A stretch of 64,000 nucleotides of DNA. Source: JAGVSR01 sp033765145 (GTDB lineage: Bacteria > Pseudomonadota > Alphaproteobacteria > Rhizobiales > Hyphomicrobiaceae). Below are positions 8,265 to 17,497 of this stretch, piece by piece. The stretch's first letter is position 1, and each line of letters begins with the position of its first letter. The stretch is taken from positions 186,001-250,000 of the forward strand of contig JANRIH010000009.1 of the NCBI GenBank assembly GCA_033765145.1, read 5' to 3'. The position numbers and the translations under genes were made by a program. The notes below the pieces were generated by a model. The model was not told the origin of the DNA, made no database searches, and saw nothing but the letters and a program-made list of their open reading frames with translations.

Positions 8265-8555
8265 TCTCACGGTCGCACTCCTCAGTTCTCCGGACTGCCG
8301 TGGCCGGGTATGCCGGCCGGTCTTCTCCCGGAGCCGCGCTAGACGCCTACGCGTGTACTGTGGCGGAATCCCAGGCCGTTCGTGTCGTTCCGGAGCATTT
8401 CTTAACTCGCCATTTACTGCCGCCTGAGACCTTCCCTCGAAGATACCGGCGAATCGGTTCCGACCGCGCCGGTCCAGCTTGGTCCGGATCCGGACCGATG
8501 TCCGGCGTCGCGGACCATGCTGGCGGGGCAGACTTTCGGGGAAATGGGGTCGAGA

Positions 8556-11500
8556 ATGGCTGGGTTCGAGAGCGTGCAGCTCACCGATGACACGGGGTTC
8601 CCCGGCGAGATCAAGGCTCTGCTTCAGGCCATCGCGCAACAGATCGAAACCGCCGATCTCCGCCACAGCTCGCTTCTCGAGGACATGCGTTCGCGGCTGG
8701 TTGCTCTCGCCGAAGAGGCCGAGAGGGTTCGCGGCGAAGTGCCGAGCCATTTCGACGCCCAGTTCGCCCGCATCGAGGCAAGCCTTCGTGAACTCGGTTT
8801 CCGGCTCGGTGGCGCCGAGAGCGACGCAGTAGAGCCTGACCACGATCGTTCGTCTGAGACCTTCGGGGCACCCCTTGCCCTCCGATCGGCGCAAGGTGCC
8901 GTCGCTCATCCGGCCGCTCCGCGTGCGGGGGATATCGACACCTTCGACGTCATCGGCGACGAAGTCATCGGCGAAGTGGGGCACGACGAACTCGATGCCT
9001 GGGATCGTGCGTCCGCCGAAGCCCTGACGCAGTCCTACGAAGCTGAGGACCCGGACTTCATTCGCTCCACACCCGTTTCGGCAGTGCCTTCCTTGCCTGC
9101 GGCGCCGATCGAGGCCGAACTCGATGCCGAAGCGTCGGAGTTTGCCGACGACGCAGAATTTACGTCCGAACCGCCGATGGCGGTTGTCGACCATGTCAGC
9201 AGCGCTTTCGCCGAGCCGCCTGTCGCACATGCGGCGGAGCCGAATTGGATCGCTCCCGGCGGGCCGGCGATGTCCGCCCAGGACGACGATCGTCTTTGGC
9301 TCGATCAGCGGTTGTCGGACATTGCTCACCGGATCGAACAGTCACTGCTCGACGTTAGTCCGGACCGCTCGATCGCGGTTCTCAGCGAACGCTTCAGCGT
9401 CCTGGAAGAGCGTCTCGTCGAGGCGCTGCAGGACGTCGCGACGCGCGCGGACGTCGATGGCCTCAAGGTCGTCGAAGGCCATATTGCCGAACTCGCGCTC
9501 CATATCGAGAACGCCGAGAACCAGCTCGGCCGGCTCGACACGATCGAACAGCAGCTGATCGCCGTGGTGGAACAATTAGCGGATCAGCGCTTGCAGGGCG
9601 GGCCGCAGCCCGACGCGGCGACATCGGCCAAGTTCCATGAACTCGCCGAGACGACGGCCGAACAGGTCGCGCAGCGTCTTGCGGCGACGCTCCAGACGCG
9701 GCCAGCATCTGACAGCCAAAACGAGGTCAGCGACCTTCTCCGGTCGTTCATCGAGGAGCGGCGCCAGTCGGACGAGCAGACGTACAGTCTCCTCGACACC
9801 GTGCAGCAGGCCATGATCCGCGTGCTCGATCGCATGGACGCGCTCGAGGAGGGCCGCGCGACGACGCCTCCGCCGGCGCCGCACGCCTTCGCGACGTTCG
9901 CCGCCACCGAGACCCCGCCCGTCAGGCATGCCATCCCCGACATTCCGACCCTCGATCCCGTCACCGCCGCCCCCGCGTTCCATGATGACACATTGCGCCC
10001 GGCGCTGGACGTCGAGCCCGACGAGACGGACGACGTTCCATCAGCCGCTCCCGTCGCGACGTCGGCGATCGACAAACTGCGCGCGGACTTCATCGCGGAT
10101 GCGCAGCGCGCCAAACTGCGAGCGGCGGCGGAAGCCATGGAGGCTCCGGCCGCAGCGACGCCGCCTTCGACGATCGAAGCGATGAAGGCTGCCGCGCGTC
10201 GCAAGCCGGCGCCGGCTCAGGCCGCCACAGCGAAGCCCGTTGCCGCCGACGGAACGGCCAAGAAGCCCTCGCGCAAGCTCTTGCTCGCCGCAATCGCGCT
10301 CGCCCTCGTGATGGCGGCCGGTGGCCAGATGCTGTTCTCGAAGAAGTCGAAAGATGCAGACGCGCCGCAGGCCCAGCCGACGGCTCAGGTTCCCGCAGGC
10401 GGCGCCGGCGCCGGGATCGACGCGCCTATCGCGCCCAACGCCAAGGCTCCGGATGGAGCCGAAACGCCGGCGTCTCCCGCCAAGGAGCGGTCCTCGTTCC
10501 TAGCACCCGTTGCGCCCGGTGGATCGGGCGCGGGGTTCGCGGTTGAAACGGGACCCGACGAGATCGTTCCGGCGCCGACGCGCTCGAGCACTGGTCCGGG
10601 TCCGGGATCGGTGACCCGGGCTGGATTGGGCATCGAAGGCATCGTTCTGCAGAACGCGGATCGCGAACCGACGGCGCAGGAACTCGCTCATCTCAAGTCC
10701 CAGCAGCAGGCGGCCGAACTTTCCTCTCGCCTCGGGCAGTCCGCGGCGCGTCTCGGGCCCGCGGCGCTGATGCCTGAAGAAGTCGCGCGTACTCAGGACG
10801 TCACGGCACCTTTCGCAACCGGCAACGAGCAGATGCCGGAGATGCCGCTCGTCGCGGCGGCCTATCAGCCTGAAGCAGGGGCGGCGACCGCTCCTCGGCC
10901 GACCGATGCCGTCAGCCAGCTCTCGAATTCGGCCAATGGCTTCGCGTTGCCGCCGGCCGCCGTCGGGCCCCTCTCGCTCCGCCTTGCCGCCGCGAAAGGC
11001 GATCCCTCCGCCGAGTTCGAGGTCGGTGCGCGCCTCGCTGAAGGCAAGGGCATCGACCAGAACTTCAAGGAGGCCCATCGCTGGTATCAGCGCTCGGCCG
11101 ACCAGGGCTTCGCGCAGGCCCAGTATCGACTCGGTACGCTCTACGAGCGCGGCCTCGGGGCCAAGAAAGATCTCGCCGTTGCCCGCCAATGGTACGAAAA
11201 GGCCGCTGAGCAAGGCAACGTGAAGGCGATGCACAATCTGGCCGTTCTCTCGGCCGGCCGGGAAACGCAGTCTCCGGACTACGCCCTTGCGGCGCAGTGG
11301 TTCCAGAGCGCGGCGGAATATGGCCTCGCGGACAGCCAGTTCAACCTCGCGGTCCTGCGCGAGAATGGGCTTGGCATCGCGAAGGACTTGAAGATTGCCT
11401 ACAAGTGGTACGCGCTCGCGGCCAAGGGCGGCGACAAGGAAGCGCAGCGCCGCCGCCAGGAGCTGAAGGCGGGTCTCGCTCCGCAGGACATCGCAGACGC

Positions 11501-11612
11501 GGAGCGTGCCGCCGGGGAATTTCAAGCCAAGCGTCCGGACCGCCTCGTGAACGATGCGCGCGCCGCCGGAGAGGATTGGAAGTCGCGTCAGGCCACGAAC
11601 GAGGCGCAGTAA
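8556..11612 (+). CDS. PodJ-like polarity/envelope protein: cytoplasmic coiled coils, one membrane helix, periplasmic Sel1 repeats
   Basis: A protein of about 1018 residues. The first 570 or so residues are acidic, with heptad-rich helices around 250-420, and look cytoplasmic. One membrane helix lies at about 575-592 (RKLLLAAIALALVMAAGG), after a basic segment. The periplasmic part begins with a Pro/Ala-rich linker and ends in about four Sel1 (TPR-like) repeats at about 806-968, such as EAHRWYQRSADQGFAQAQY and AYKWYALAAKGGDKEAQ. This order matches PodJ of Caulobacter and Agrobacterium, which marks a cell pole. A C-terminal peptidoglycan-binding domain is not evident. The ATG at 8556 is preferred because GGGG lies six bases before it; in-frame ATGs at 8517 and 8544 are alternatives. 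The PodJ assignment rests on architecture rather than clear sequence identity. Confidence 0.8.
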   Translation: MAGFESVQLTDDTGFPGEIKALLQAIAQQIETADLRHSSLLEDMRSRLVALAEEAERVRGEVPSHFDAQFARIEASLRELGFRLGGAESDAVEPDHDRSSETFGAPLALRSAQGAVAHPAAPRAGDIDTFDVIGDEVIGEVGHDELDAWDRASAEALTQSYEAEDPDFIRSTPVSAVPSLPAAPIEAELDAEASEFADDAEFTSEPPMAVVDHVSSAFAEPPVAHAAEPNWIAPGGPAMSAQDDDRLWLDQRLSDIAHRIEQSLLDVSPDRSIAVLSERFSVLEERLVEALQDVATRADVDGLKVVEGHIAELALHIENAENQLGRLDTIEQQLIAVVEQLADQRLQGGPQPDAATSAKFHELAETTAEQVAQRLAATLQTRPASDSQNEVSDLLRSFIEERRQSDEQTYSLLDTVQQAMIRVLDRMDALEEGRATTPPPAPHAFATFAATETPPVRHAIPDIPTLDPVTAAPAFHDDTLRPALDVEPDETDDVPSAAPVATSAIDKLRADFIADAQRAKLRAAAEAMEAPAAATPPSTIEAMKAAARRKPAPAQAATAKPVAADGTAKKPSRKLLLAAIALALVMAAGGQMLFSKKSKDADAPQAQPTAQVPAGGAGAGIDAPIAPNAKAPDGAETPASPAKERSSFLAPVAPGGSGAGFAVETGPDEIVPAPTRSSTGPGPGSVTRAGLGIEGIVLQNADREPTAQELAHLKSQQQAAELSSRLGQSAARLGPAALMPEEVARTQDVTAPFATGNEQMPEMPLVAAAYQPEAGAATAPRPTDAVSQLSNSANGFALPPAAVGPLSLRLAAAKGDPSAEFEVGARLAEGKGIDQNFKEAHRWYQRSADQGFAQAQYRLGTLYERGLGAKKDLAVARQWYEKAAEQGNVKAMHNLAVLSAGRETQSPDYALAAQWFQSAAEYGLADSQFNLAVLRENGLGIAKDLKIAYKWYALAAKGGDKEAQRRRQELKAGLAPQDIADAERAAGEFQAKRPDRLVNDARAAGEDWKSRQATNEAQ

Positions 11613-11815
11613 TCGGCGCGTGTGAGTGACCGGTGTCGCGGCTTTCGAGCCACGGATCGCCGGTTAGGTGTGACGATCCGCGGTGAAGGGTGGTATCGCG
11701 GGCGCGTCTCACCTACGGTCATTGACGATACGGGAACCGGGCGCAGCGGCAGCGGTCTTCAGCGCGCGAGGCTTGGACATCCCGACGCCGTAGCCTGTCT
11801 CAAGCGACGGACGCG

Positions 11816-12745
11816 ATGAATGTCTACCTCCCGATCGCGGAGATGTCCGCCCACGTCCTGCTGTTCCTCGGAATGGGAGCGGCGGTCGGTTTCATTTCCG
11901 GGCTTTTCGGCGTCGGCGGCGGATTTCTAATCACGCCTCTCCTCATTTTCATGGGCGTTCCGGCGACCGTGGCGGTCGGGACGTCGACCGCGCAGATCGT
12001 CGCGTCGTCGGTCTCGGGCGCGGTCGCCCAGTACCAGCGCAACAATGTCGACGTGAAACTCGGCCTCGTGCTCCTGACCGGCGGATTCTTCGGCACGGTC
12101 ATCGGCGTCCAACTCGTCAAGATCCTGCGGGAACTTGGCCAGTTCGATGTCTTCATCGCGCTCTGCTACGTGCTGTTCCTCGGCGTCATCGGGACGCTGA
12201 TGCTGATCGAAAGCGTGCAGACCATCCGGCGGACGCGGGCGGGAGGCGCGGGCAGCGGGCGCAAATCCGGCGAGCACAGCTGGGTTCACGGCCTGCCGTT
12301 CAAGATGCGGTTTCAACGCTCGAAGCTCTACATCAGCGCGGTTCCGCCGTTGATGATCGGCGCGTTCGTCGGTTTCCTCGCGGCCATCATGGGTGTCGGA
12401 GGCGGGTTCGTAATGGTGCCCGCGATGATCTACCTGTTGCGTGTGCCAACCAACGTCGTTGTCGGGACGTCGCTGTTCCAAACGGTGTTCGTGGCCGCGG
12501 CGGCGACGATCCTCCATGCGGGGACATTGAACTCGGTCGATGCCATTCTGGCCCTTCTCCTGATGGTCGGGGGAGTCGTCGGTGCGCAGTTCGGGGCTGC
12601 CGCCGGGAGCCAGCTCAAGGGTGAGGAACTGAGATTCCTTCTCGCGGCTCTCGTATTGCTCGTGTGCCTGCGCATCGGCTGGGATCTCGTCGTCACGCCG
12701 ACCGAGCTTTATTCTCTCGCCGATTCCGCGGGGGGGACGCCATGA
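11816..12745 (+). CDS. TauE/SafE-family (TSUP) sulfur-compound permease
   Basis: A 309-residue inner-membrane protein with about eight hydrophobic helices in two related halves. Each half has the family glycine motif: GLFGVGGGFLITPLL near 32 and GVGGGFVMVPAMIY near 195. TSUP members move sulfite, sulfoacetate, taurine-derived organosulfonates or similar anions; some are linked to cysteine metabolism. The stop overlaps the start of the next gene in an ATGA junction, a strong sign of translational coupling with the TIGR02186 membrane protein. The substrate is not determined. Confidence 0.9.
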   Translation: MNVYLPIAEMSAHVLLFLGMGAAVGFISGLFGVGGGFLITPLLIFMGVPATVAVGTSTAQIVASSVSGAVAQYQRNNVDVKLGLVLLTGGFFGTVIGVQLVKILRELGQFDVFIALCYVLFLGVIGTLMLIESVQTIRRTRAGGAGSGRKSGEHSWVHGLPFKMRFQRSKLYISAVPPLMIGAFVGFLAAIMGVGGGFVMVPAMIYLLRVPTNVVVGTSLFQTVFVAAAATILHAGTLNSVDAILALLLMVGGVVGAQFGAAAGSQLKGEELRFLLAALVLLVCLRIGWDLVVTPTELYSLADSAGGTP

Positions 12746-13728
12746 CGGGTCGAGTGTCCGTGCTCCTGCTGGTTTCGGGGTTCATTCTCTTGGCCCAATT
12801 CGAAGCGTTGCGTTCTTGCGCCGAAATTCTCGTGCCGGCCGCGCACGCGGGCCAGAGCGAACCCAAACAGGGGCGGAAACCGGATCGCTTGCCGCGCCGC
12901 GACCGTCAGACGGACGTCATCGTCTATCCGCCCGCGCCGACGCTCGCCATTCCGCCGTCGTTGACGCCGACGGAACCCGGCGCCGCACCGCTTCCGGCGC
13001 CCGAGCGGATCGAGGCCGACATCTCCACCCGCACGATCGCGGTCACATCGGCTTATGCGGGGGCTGAAATCCTCGTGTTCGGCACGATCGAGAACAGCCG
13101 GCAGCCGAGTGCGGAGTCGGGCTACTACGACGTCGTCGTGGTGGTGGAGGGGCAGCCCGAGCGGGTCATGGTACGCCGGAAGTCGCGCATCGGCGGGCTC
13201 TGGATCAACACGCAGTCGTTCGTCTTCAGTGCGGCGCCGAGCTACTACGCGACGGCGTCGACGCGGCCGATCGACGATTTCACGGACAAAGTTCTCCGGG
13301 ATGAAATCCGGATCGGGTTCGACGCCATCGGTCTTGTCGGCAGCGCCGAGCGCGGTCGGCAGAAACCGATGACGGCGGAAGAGGTGATGGCGTATCGGTC
13401 CGCGGTCGTTCGCTTGAAGCAGGACGCGCGGCTCTACCAGTCGAGCGACTACGGCGTCATTTTCACTGGCCGCAGTCTCTTTCGTGCGAAGATCGACCTA
13501 CCGGCGAACGTCCCTGTCGGGCCGCTCACGACGCGGGTCTATCTCTTCCAGGACGGCTCGCTGCTCAGCAGCTACCAGTCGCGCGTCGTGCTCGAGCGCG
13601 AGGGTATCGAGCGATGGCTCTATATGTTCGCGTTCGACCATTCTTATCTCTACGGATTGTTCACGGTTCTGCTCGCGGTTCTCGCCGGTCTCGCCGCATC
13701 GGCCATCTTCCAGCGGCGGACGGTGTGA
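12742..13728 (+). CDS. TIGR02186-type membrane-anchored protein, partner of the TSUP permease
   Basis: A 328-residue protein with an N-terminal signal or anchor (about 1-35), a Pro-rich stretch, and then a periplasmic beta-rich domain (about 85-290) containing YAGAEILVFGTIENSR and the block WINTQSFVFSAAPSYYATASTRPI. A single C-terminal membrane helix lies at about 300-322. This matches the alphaproteobacterial family TIGR02186, which is almost always encoded next to a TauE/SafE exporter, as here, where the two genes overlap by four bases. Known members are uncharacterised; a role as a periplasmic accessory or receptor for the permease is inference. Confidence 0.87.
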   Translation: MTGRVSVLLLVSGFILLAQFEALRSCAEILVPAAHAGQSEPKQGRKPDRLPRRDRQTDVIVYPPAPTLAIPPSLTPTEPGAAPLPAPERIEADISTRTIAVTSAYAGAEILVFGTIENSRQPSAESGYYDVVVVVEGQPERVMVRRKSRIGGLWINTQSFVFSAAPSYYATASTRPIDDFTDKVLRDEIRIGFDAIGLVGSAERGRQKPMTAEEVMAYRSAVVRLKQDARLYQSSDYGVIFTGRSLFRAKIDLPANVPVGPLTTRVYLFQDGSLLSSYQSRVVLEREGIERWLYMFAFDHSYLYGLFTVLLAVLAGLAASAIFQRRTV

Positions 13729-13744
13729 TAGCTGGGACCGGCCG

Positions 13745-14473
13745 TCAGTCTGGCCTCAGATTGCGCGCGGCGACGGGGTAGAGGCCTTCCTGGCCGAGCA
13801 TCCAGACGGAGAGCCCTTCGTTTCCGAACAAGGGATAGAAGGCCTCGTCGAGGATGTTGAGGCCGCCGGTGAACGTGCCGAAGGCGGGCATCACGAGCCT
13901 TAGACCATTGCCGACGAAGCACGGTCTGCGGAACGTGTGCCCGTGGAGAGAAAGCTTCGCCGCGGGATGCAGATGGCCAGCGATCTCGTGTGTGATCCGT
14001 CCGGGGCGAGGGATATGGCAGAAGGTGATGCCCTCGACCGTAAGGCTCTCGCACGCCATACCGCCTAGCGTTTCACTCACCTCGGGGTCGTGATTTCCTG
14101 TGATCCAGATCCACTCGCGGTCCTCCTGAATGATGCGCAGGGTCTCGCGATCCTCAGCAGACAGGCGCTCGTGACCTTCGCCGTCATGGAGGCTGTCTCC
14201 CAATGCGATGACGGTCGCGGCGTCGGTGCGATCGAGAGCGGCTGCAAGGCGCGTCAGCGTTTCGCGCGTGTCGTAGGGCGGCAGCATCACGCCCTTGCTG
14301 GCGTAAGCTGACGCCTTCTCGAGATGGAGATCGGCGACGACGAGCGCGTTCTCCGCCGGCCAATACAGAGCACCTGACACGTCCGCGCGGAACTGCTTGC
14401 CGCAAATCGAGATCGGCTGCTCGTCGAACTCACCGGCGTCGAGTCGCTCGGGTTTCAGCTGTACTGTCGCCAT
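13745..14473 (-). CDS. pdeM: Ligase-associated DNA damage response endonuclease PdeM
   Basis: A 242-residue metallophosphoesterase. Metal-binding motifs are visible in order: VVADLHLEKASAYA (about 46), GDSLHDG (about 94), TGNHDPE (about 125), a CHIP box, and AGHLHPAAKLSLHGHTFRRPCF. This combination and length match PdeM of the ligase-associated DNA repair set (TIGR04123). The family acts with a Lhr-like helicase, an ATP-dependent ligase and an MBL-fold exonuclease in a processing pathway for damaged DNA ends. The start lies inside the 3' end of the helicase gene (44-base overlap), so the two proteins are almost certainly co-translated. The ligase and exonuclease partners are not in the window. 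Confidence 0.93.
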   Translation of the reverse strand: MATVQLKPERLDAGEFDEQPISICGKQFRADVSGALYWPAENALVVADLHLEKASAYASKGVMLPPYDTRETLTRLAAALDRTDAATVIALGDSLHDGEGHERLSAEDRETLRIIQEDREWIWITGNHDPEVSETLGGMACESLTVEGITFCHIPRPGRITHEIAGHLHPAAKLSLHGHTFRRPCFVGNGLRLVMPAFGTFTGGLNILDEAFYPLFGNEGLSVWMLGQEGLYPVAARNLRPD

Positions 14474-17120
14474 ATCTCGTTCGAACCTTCATCATCGGCG
14501 CGCCCGATCGCGGGGTCGGGGCAACAGGGTGGACGGGTGGCAGGCCTTCGCGCTCCGTTGCCTCGCGGATGAGCGCTTCGGCCGCGTCACGCAACAGGTC
14601 TTCGCGTGCCAATCGCGCGACCGGCTCTTTGCCGATTTCGAGCAGGATCGGCACAGAAAGCGGCGATACGCGATCTAGAGCCCGATGCCGGATGCGCCCG
14701 CGAATGCGGCGGAGAAAATCGCCCAGGCGGCGAATGTCGAGAAGGCCGGTCGCCGCGTCGTTCCAGGCTGCTTCGAGCAGGATGTGATGGGGCTCGTGCT
14801 TGCGCAAGACGTCGTAGACGAGATCTGTGGACATCGTGATCTGGCGCCCGGATTTCTCGCGTCCGGGATGGCGGCGCTCGATCAGACCGGCGATCACGGC
14901 GACATTGCGAAAGGTCCGCTTCATGAGGGTCGATTCGGCGAGCCATGCGTCGAGGTCGTCGCCGAGGATGTCTTCTTCGAGCAGGCGGTCGAGGGACAGG
15001 CGCCCGGAGGCGACGAGCGCGGAGACATCTACGGCCGACCAGACCGACAGACCATAGTCGTTGGCGACGAAGCCGAGCGGGCGCGCGCCGATCCGTTCGA
15101 GCCGGCGGGTCAAGAGCATGCCGAGCGTTTGGTGCGCGAGGCGGCCTTCGAAGGGATAGATGACGAGATAGTGCCGATCGCCGCGCGGAAACGTCTCTAT
15201 CAGGACCTCGTCCTCGCCGGGAAGAAGTGAGCGTTCGGACTGAAGCGCTAGCCATTCGGCGACAGGACGGGGCAAGTGGCGCCATTCGTCCGGATCGGCC
15301 AGCATCCGCCGGACGCGGCGGGCGAGATGCGTCGAGAGCGGGAATTTGCCGCCCGGGTAGCTCGGCACCATGGGATCGGCGGCCGCAGCGCGCGTGACAA
15401 AGGCTTCGGTCTCGCGGAGCGCCTCGAAGCGCAGGATCTCGCCGCCGAAGACGAACGTGGTGCCAGGGGCCAGCTGCTCGATGAAGTATTCGTCGACCTC
15501 TCCCAGCACGCGGCCGCCAGCGAATGTGTTGGACGCGCCTCGCCGGACATTCGGACGCCGGCCGACGAGACGGACCTTGATCATCGGGCTGTCGATGATG
15601 GTGCCGATGTTCATTCGGTACTGGTTCAAGATCGCGGGGTGCGCGAGCCGCATTCGGCCGTCGGGCATCGGCCGCAGGCGCGCGAAGCGATCGTAGGCGC
15701 GGAGCGCATAGCCGCCGGTCGAAACGAAGTCGACGACGCGATCGAAGGTCGGACGCGCGAGGCCTTGGTAGGGAAGCGCGGTGCGCACTTCGGAATAGAG
15801 ATCGTCGGGATGGAACGGCCCCGCGCAGGCCCGGCCGAGGATGTGCTGCGCCAGAACGTCGATTGCCCCGACACGGTCGATGATGGCGTCCTGTTCACCG
15901 GCCGCGGCCGCTTCCAATGAAGCGCGGCACTCCAGAAGTTCGAACCGGTTTCCGGGGACCAGCAGGGCCTTCGACGCTTCGTCCAGGCGATGGTTGGCGC
16001 GGCCGACACGCTGGATGAGGCGGCTCGCGCCCTTCGGTGCGCCCACATTGATGACGAGATCGACGTCGCCCCAGTCGATGCCGAGATCGAGCGTCGAAGT
16101 GGCGACGACGGCCTTGAGCTTGCCCGCCGCCATCGCCGCTTCGACTTTGCGGCGCTGTTCGGCCGAAAGGGACCCGTGGTGCAACGCGATCGGCAGCGCT
16201 TCGTCGTTGATCCGCCATAGCTCCTGGAAGACCAGTTCTGCTTGCATCCGGGTGTTGACGAAGACGAGCGTCAGTTTGTGCGCGTCGATCTTGCGATAGA
16301 CGTCGGCCATCGCGTAGCTCGCGGTATGGCCTGACCAGGGCACCGGCGTCTCCTCGATATCGAGGATTTCGATCTCGGGGTCGCGGCCGGGAGGAGCGAC
16401 GACCAATGCGGCGAGATCGGTATGATCGTCGGGATCGTTCTGCGGTGCGAGGTAGGCGCGCAGCTCCGCCGGTCGTGCCACGGTCGCCGAGAGGCCGAAC
16501 AGCATCAGTTGCGGCGCTAATCGGCGAAGTCGGGCGATGTCGAGGGCCAGGAGGTCGCCGCGTTTCGAGGCGGCCAGAGTGTGCAATTCGTCGAGGATGA
16601 CGGTTTCGAGCGCGCCGAAGAGATGGCCGGCGTCCTCGTTTCCAAGCAGGAGCGCCAGTTGCTCGGGCGTCGTCATCAAAATGTCGGGCGGCGCGCGGCG
16701 CTGGCGGGCCCGCTTGGCGGCGGAGGTATCGCCCGATCGCGTTTCGCAACGTATCGGAAGATCCATTTCGGCGATGGGCGTCATGAGATTGCGGGCGACG
16801 TCGACGGCCAGGGCCTTCAATGGAGATACATAGAGCGTGTGGAGGCTACGTTCGCGACTGCGGCGGCTCTCGCCGCTCAGCGCGACCATCGTCGGCAGAA
16901 ATCCGGACAACGTCTTGCCCGCGCCGGTCGGGGCGATCAGCAGCGTCGTCTCGCGCCGGCCGGCGCGGTCGAGCAGCGCCAACTGATGGGCGCGCGGGGC
17001 CCAGCCTCGTGTATGGAACCAATCGGCGAATCGACGTGGGAGCAAAGGCGACGTGGCGGCTGGTCCCGTACCCGATGCGGACGGCGCAACCTCAGAACGG
17101 CTTTGCGTCCGACGCGCCAT
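14430..17120 (-). CDS. Ligase-associated DNA damage response DEXH-box helicase (Lhr-like)
   Basis: An 896-residue superfamily 2 helicase. Visible motifs are Walker A LIAPTGAGKTLSGFLP, motif Ia YVSPLKALAVD, motif II ILDELHTL, motif III FGLSATV, motif IV-V TSTLDLGIDWGDVDLV and motif VI LIQRVGRANHR. After the helicase core comes the long C-terminal region of the Lhr/TIGR04121 type (winged helix plus beta-barrel), ending in an Arg-rich tail. It is thought to unwind or translocate 3'-5' on DNA for end repair. It overlaps pdeM by 44 bases and would be transcribed first. The start is uncertain: ATG at 17120 was chosen, but a GTG at 17165 would add 15 non-conserved residues. It is divergent from the small membrane protein gene at 17207. 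Confidence 0.93.
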   Translation of the reverse strand: MARRTQSRSEVAPSASGTGPAATSPLLPRRFADWFHTRGWAPRAHQLALLDRAGRRETTLLIAPTGAGKTLSGFLPTMVALSGESRRSRERSLHTLYVSPLKALAVDVARNLMTPIAEMDLPIRCETRSGDTSAAKRARQRRAPPDILMTTPEQLALLLGNEDAGHLFGALETVILDELHTLAASKRGDLLALDIARLRRLAPQLMLFGLSATVARPAELRAYLAPQNDPDDHTDLAALVVAPPGRDPEIEILDIEETPVPWSGHTASYAMADVYRKIDAHKLTLVFVNTRMQAELVFQELWRINDEALPIALHHGSLSAEQRRKVEAAMAAGKLKAVVATSTLDLGIDWGDVDLVINVGAPKGASRLIQRVGRANHRLDEASKALLVPGNRFELLECRASLEAAAAGEQDAIIDRVGAIDVLAQHILGRACAGPFHPDDLYSEVRTALPYQGLARPTFDRVVDFVSTGGYALRAYDRFARLRPMPDGRMRLAHPAILNQYRMNIGTIIDSPMIKVRLVGRRPNVRRGASNTFAGGRVLGEVDEYFIEQLAPGTTFVFGGEILRFEALRETEAFVTRAAAADPMVPSYPGGKFPLSTHLARRVRRMLADPDEWRHLPRPVAEWLALQSERSLLPGEDEVLIETFPRGDRHYLVIYPFEGRLAHQTLGMLLTRRLERIGARPLGFVANDYGLSVWSAVDVSALVASGRLSLDRLLEEDILGDDLDAWLAESTLMKRTFRNVAVIAGLIERRHPGREKSGRQITMSTDLVYDVLRKHEPHHILLEAAWNDAATGLLDIRRLGDFLRRIRGRIRHRALDRVSPLSVPILLEIGKEPVARLAREDLLRDAAEALIREATEREGLPPVHPVAPTPRSGAPMMKVRTRYGDSTAETRATRRR

Positions 17121-17206
17121 GTCAGAGCCGGCATTTGGCGGCGCGGTCGCGCCGGTCCGGGACACGTGCTAAGACGCGCGCCGAGCGATGGATCGGAGCG
17201 CGGCGC

Positions 17207-17482
17207 ATGGACAGGACCCTGATTTTCGGCGGCAATCCCTGGGGCGTCATCATCCGGCTCGTCATTCTCTCGATTGTCGTCGGTCTCGTGCTCGATACGC
17301 TCGGAATCAGTCTCGGCAATCTGACCCAGCGGATCAATCAGCTGCTTAGGGCCATCTATGATTTCGGCCTCCGCTGGGTGGATGTCGTGCTGCAGTATTT
17401 CCTGCTCGGCGCGGTCGTCGTCGTCCCCATCTGGGCCGTCACGCGGCTCTTTTCCGTCTTCGGTAGCGGCCCGAAGCCCTGA
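17207..17482 (+). CDS. Small two-helix inner-membrane protein (DUF6460-like)
   Basis: A 91-residue protein with two hydrophobic helices, at about 12-28 (VIIRLVILSIVVGLVLDTLG) and 57-80 (VVLQYFLLGAVVVVPIWAV), joined by an amphipathic region. It resembles the small Hyphomicrobiales family DUF6460, starting with the typical 'GNPxGVxxRL' motif. Function is unknown. It is divergent from the helicase gene and convergent with pyrD (15 bases between stops), so it is probably transcribed alone. It begins with ATG at 17207; there is no clear ribosome site. Confidence 0.7.
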   Translation: MDRTLIFGGNPWGVIIRLVILSIVVGLVLDTLGISLGNLTQRINQLLRAIYDFGLRWVDVVLQYFLLGAVVVVPIWAVTRLFSVFGSGPKP

Positions 17483-17497
17483 TCACACCTGTCCGTG

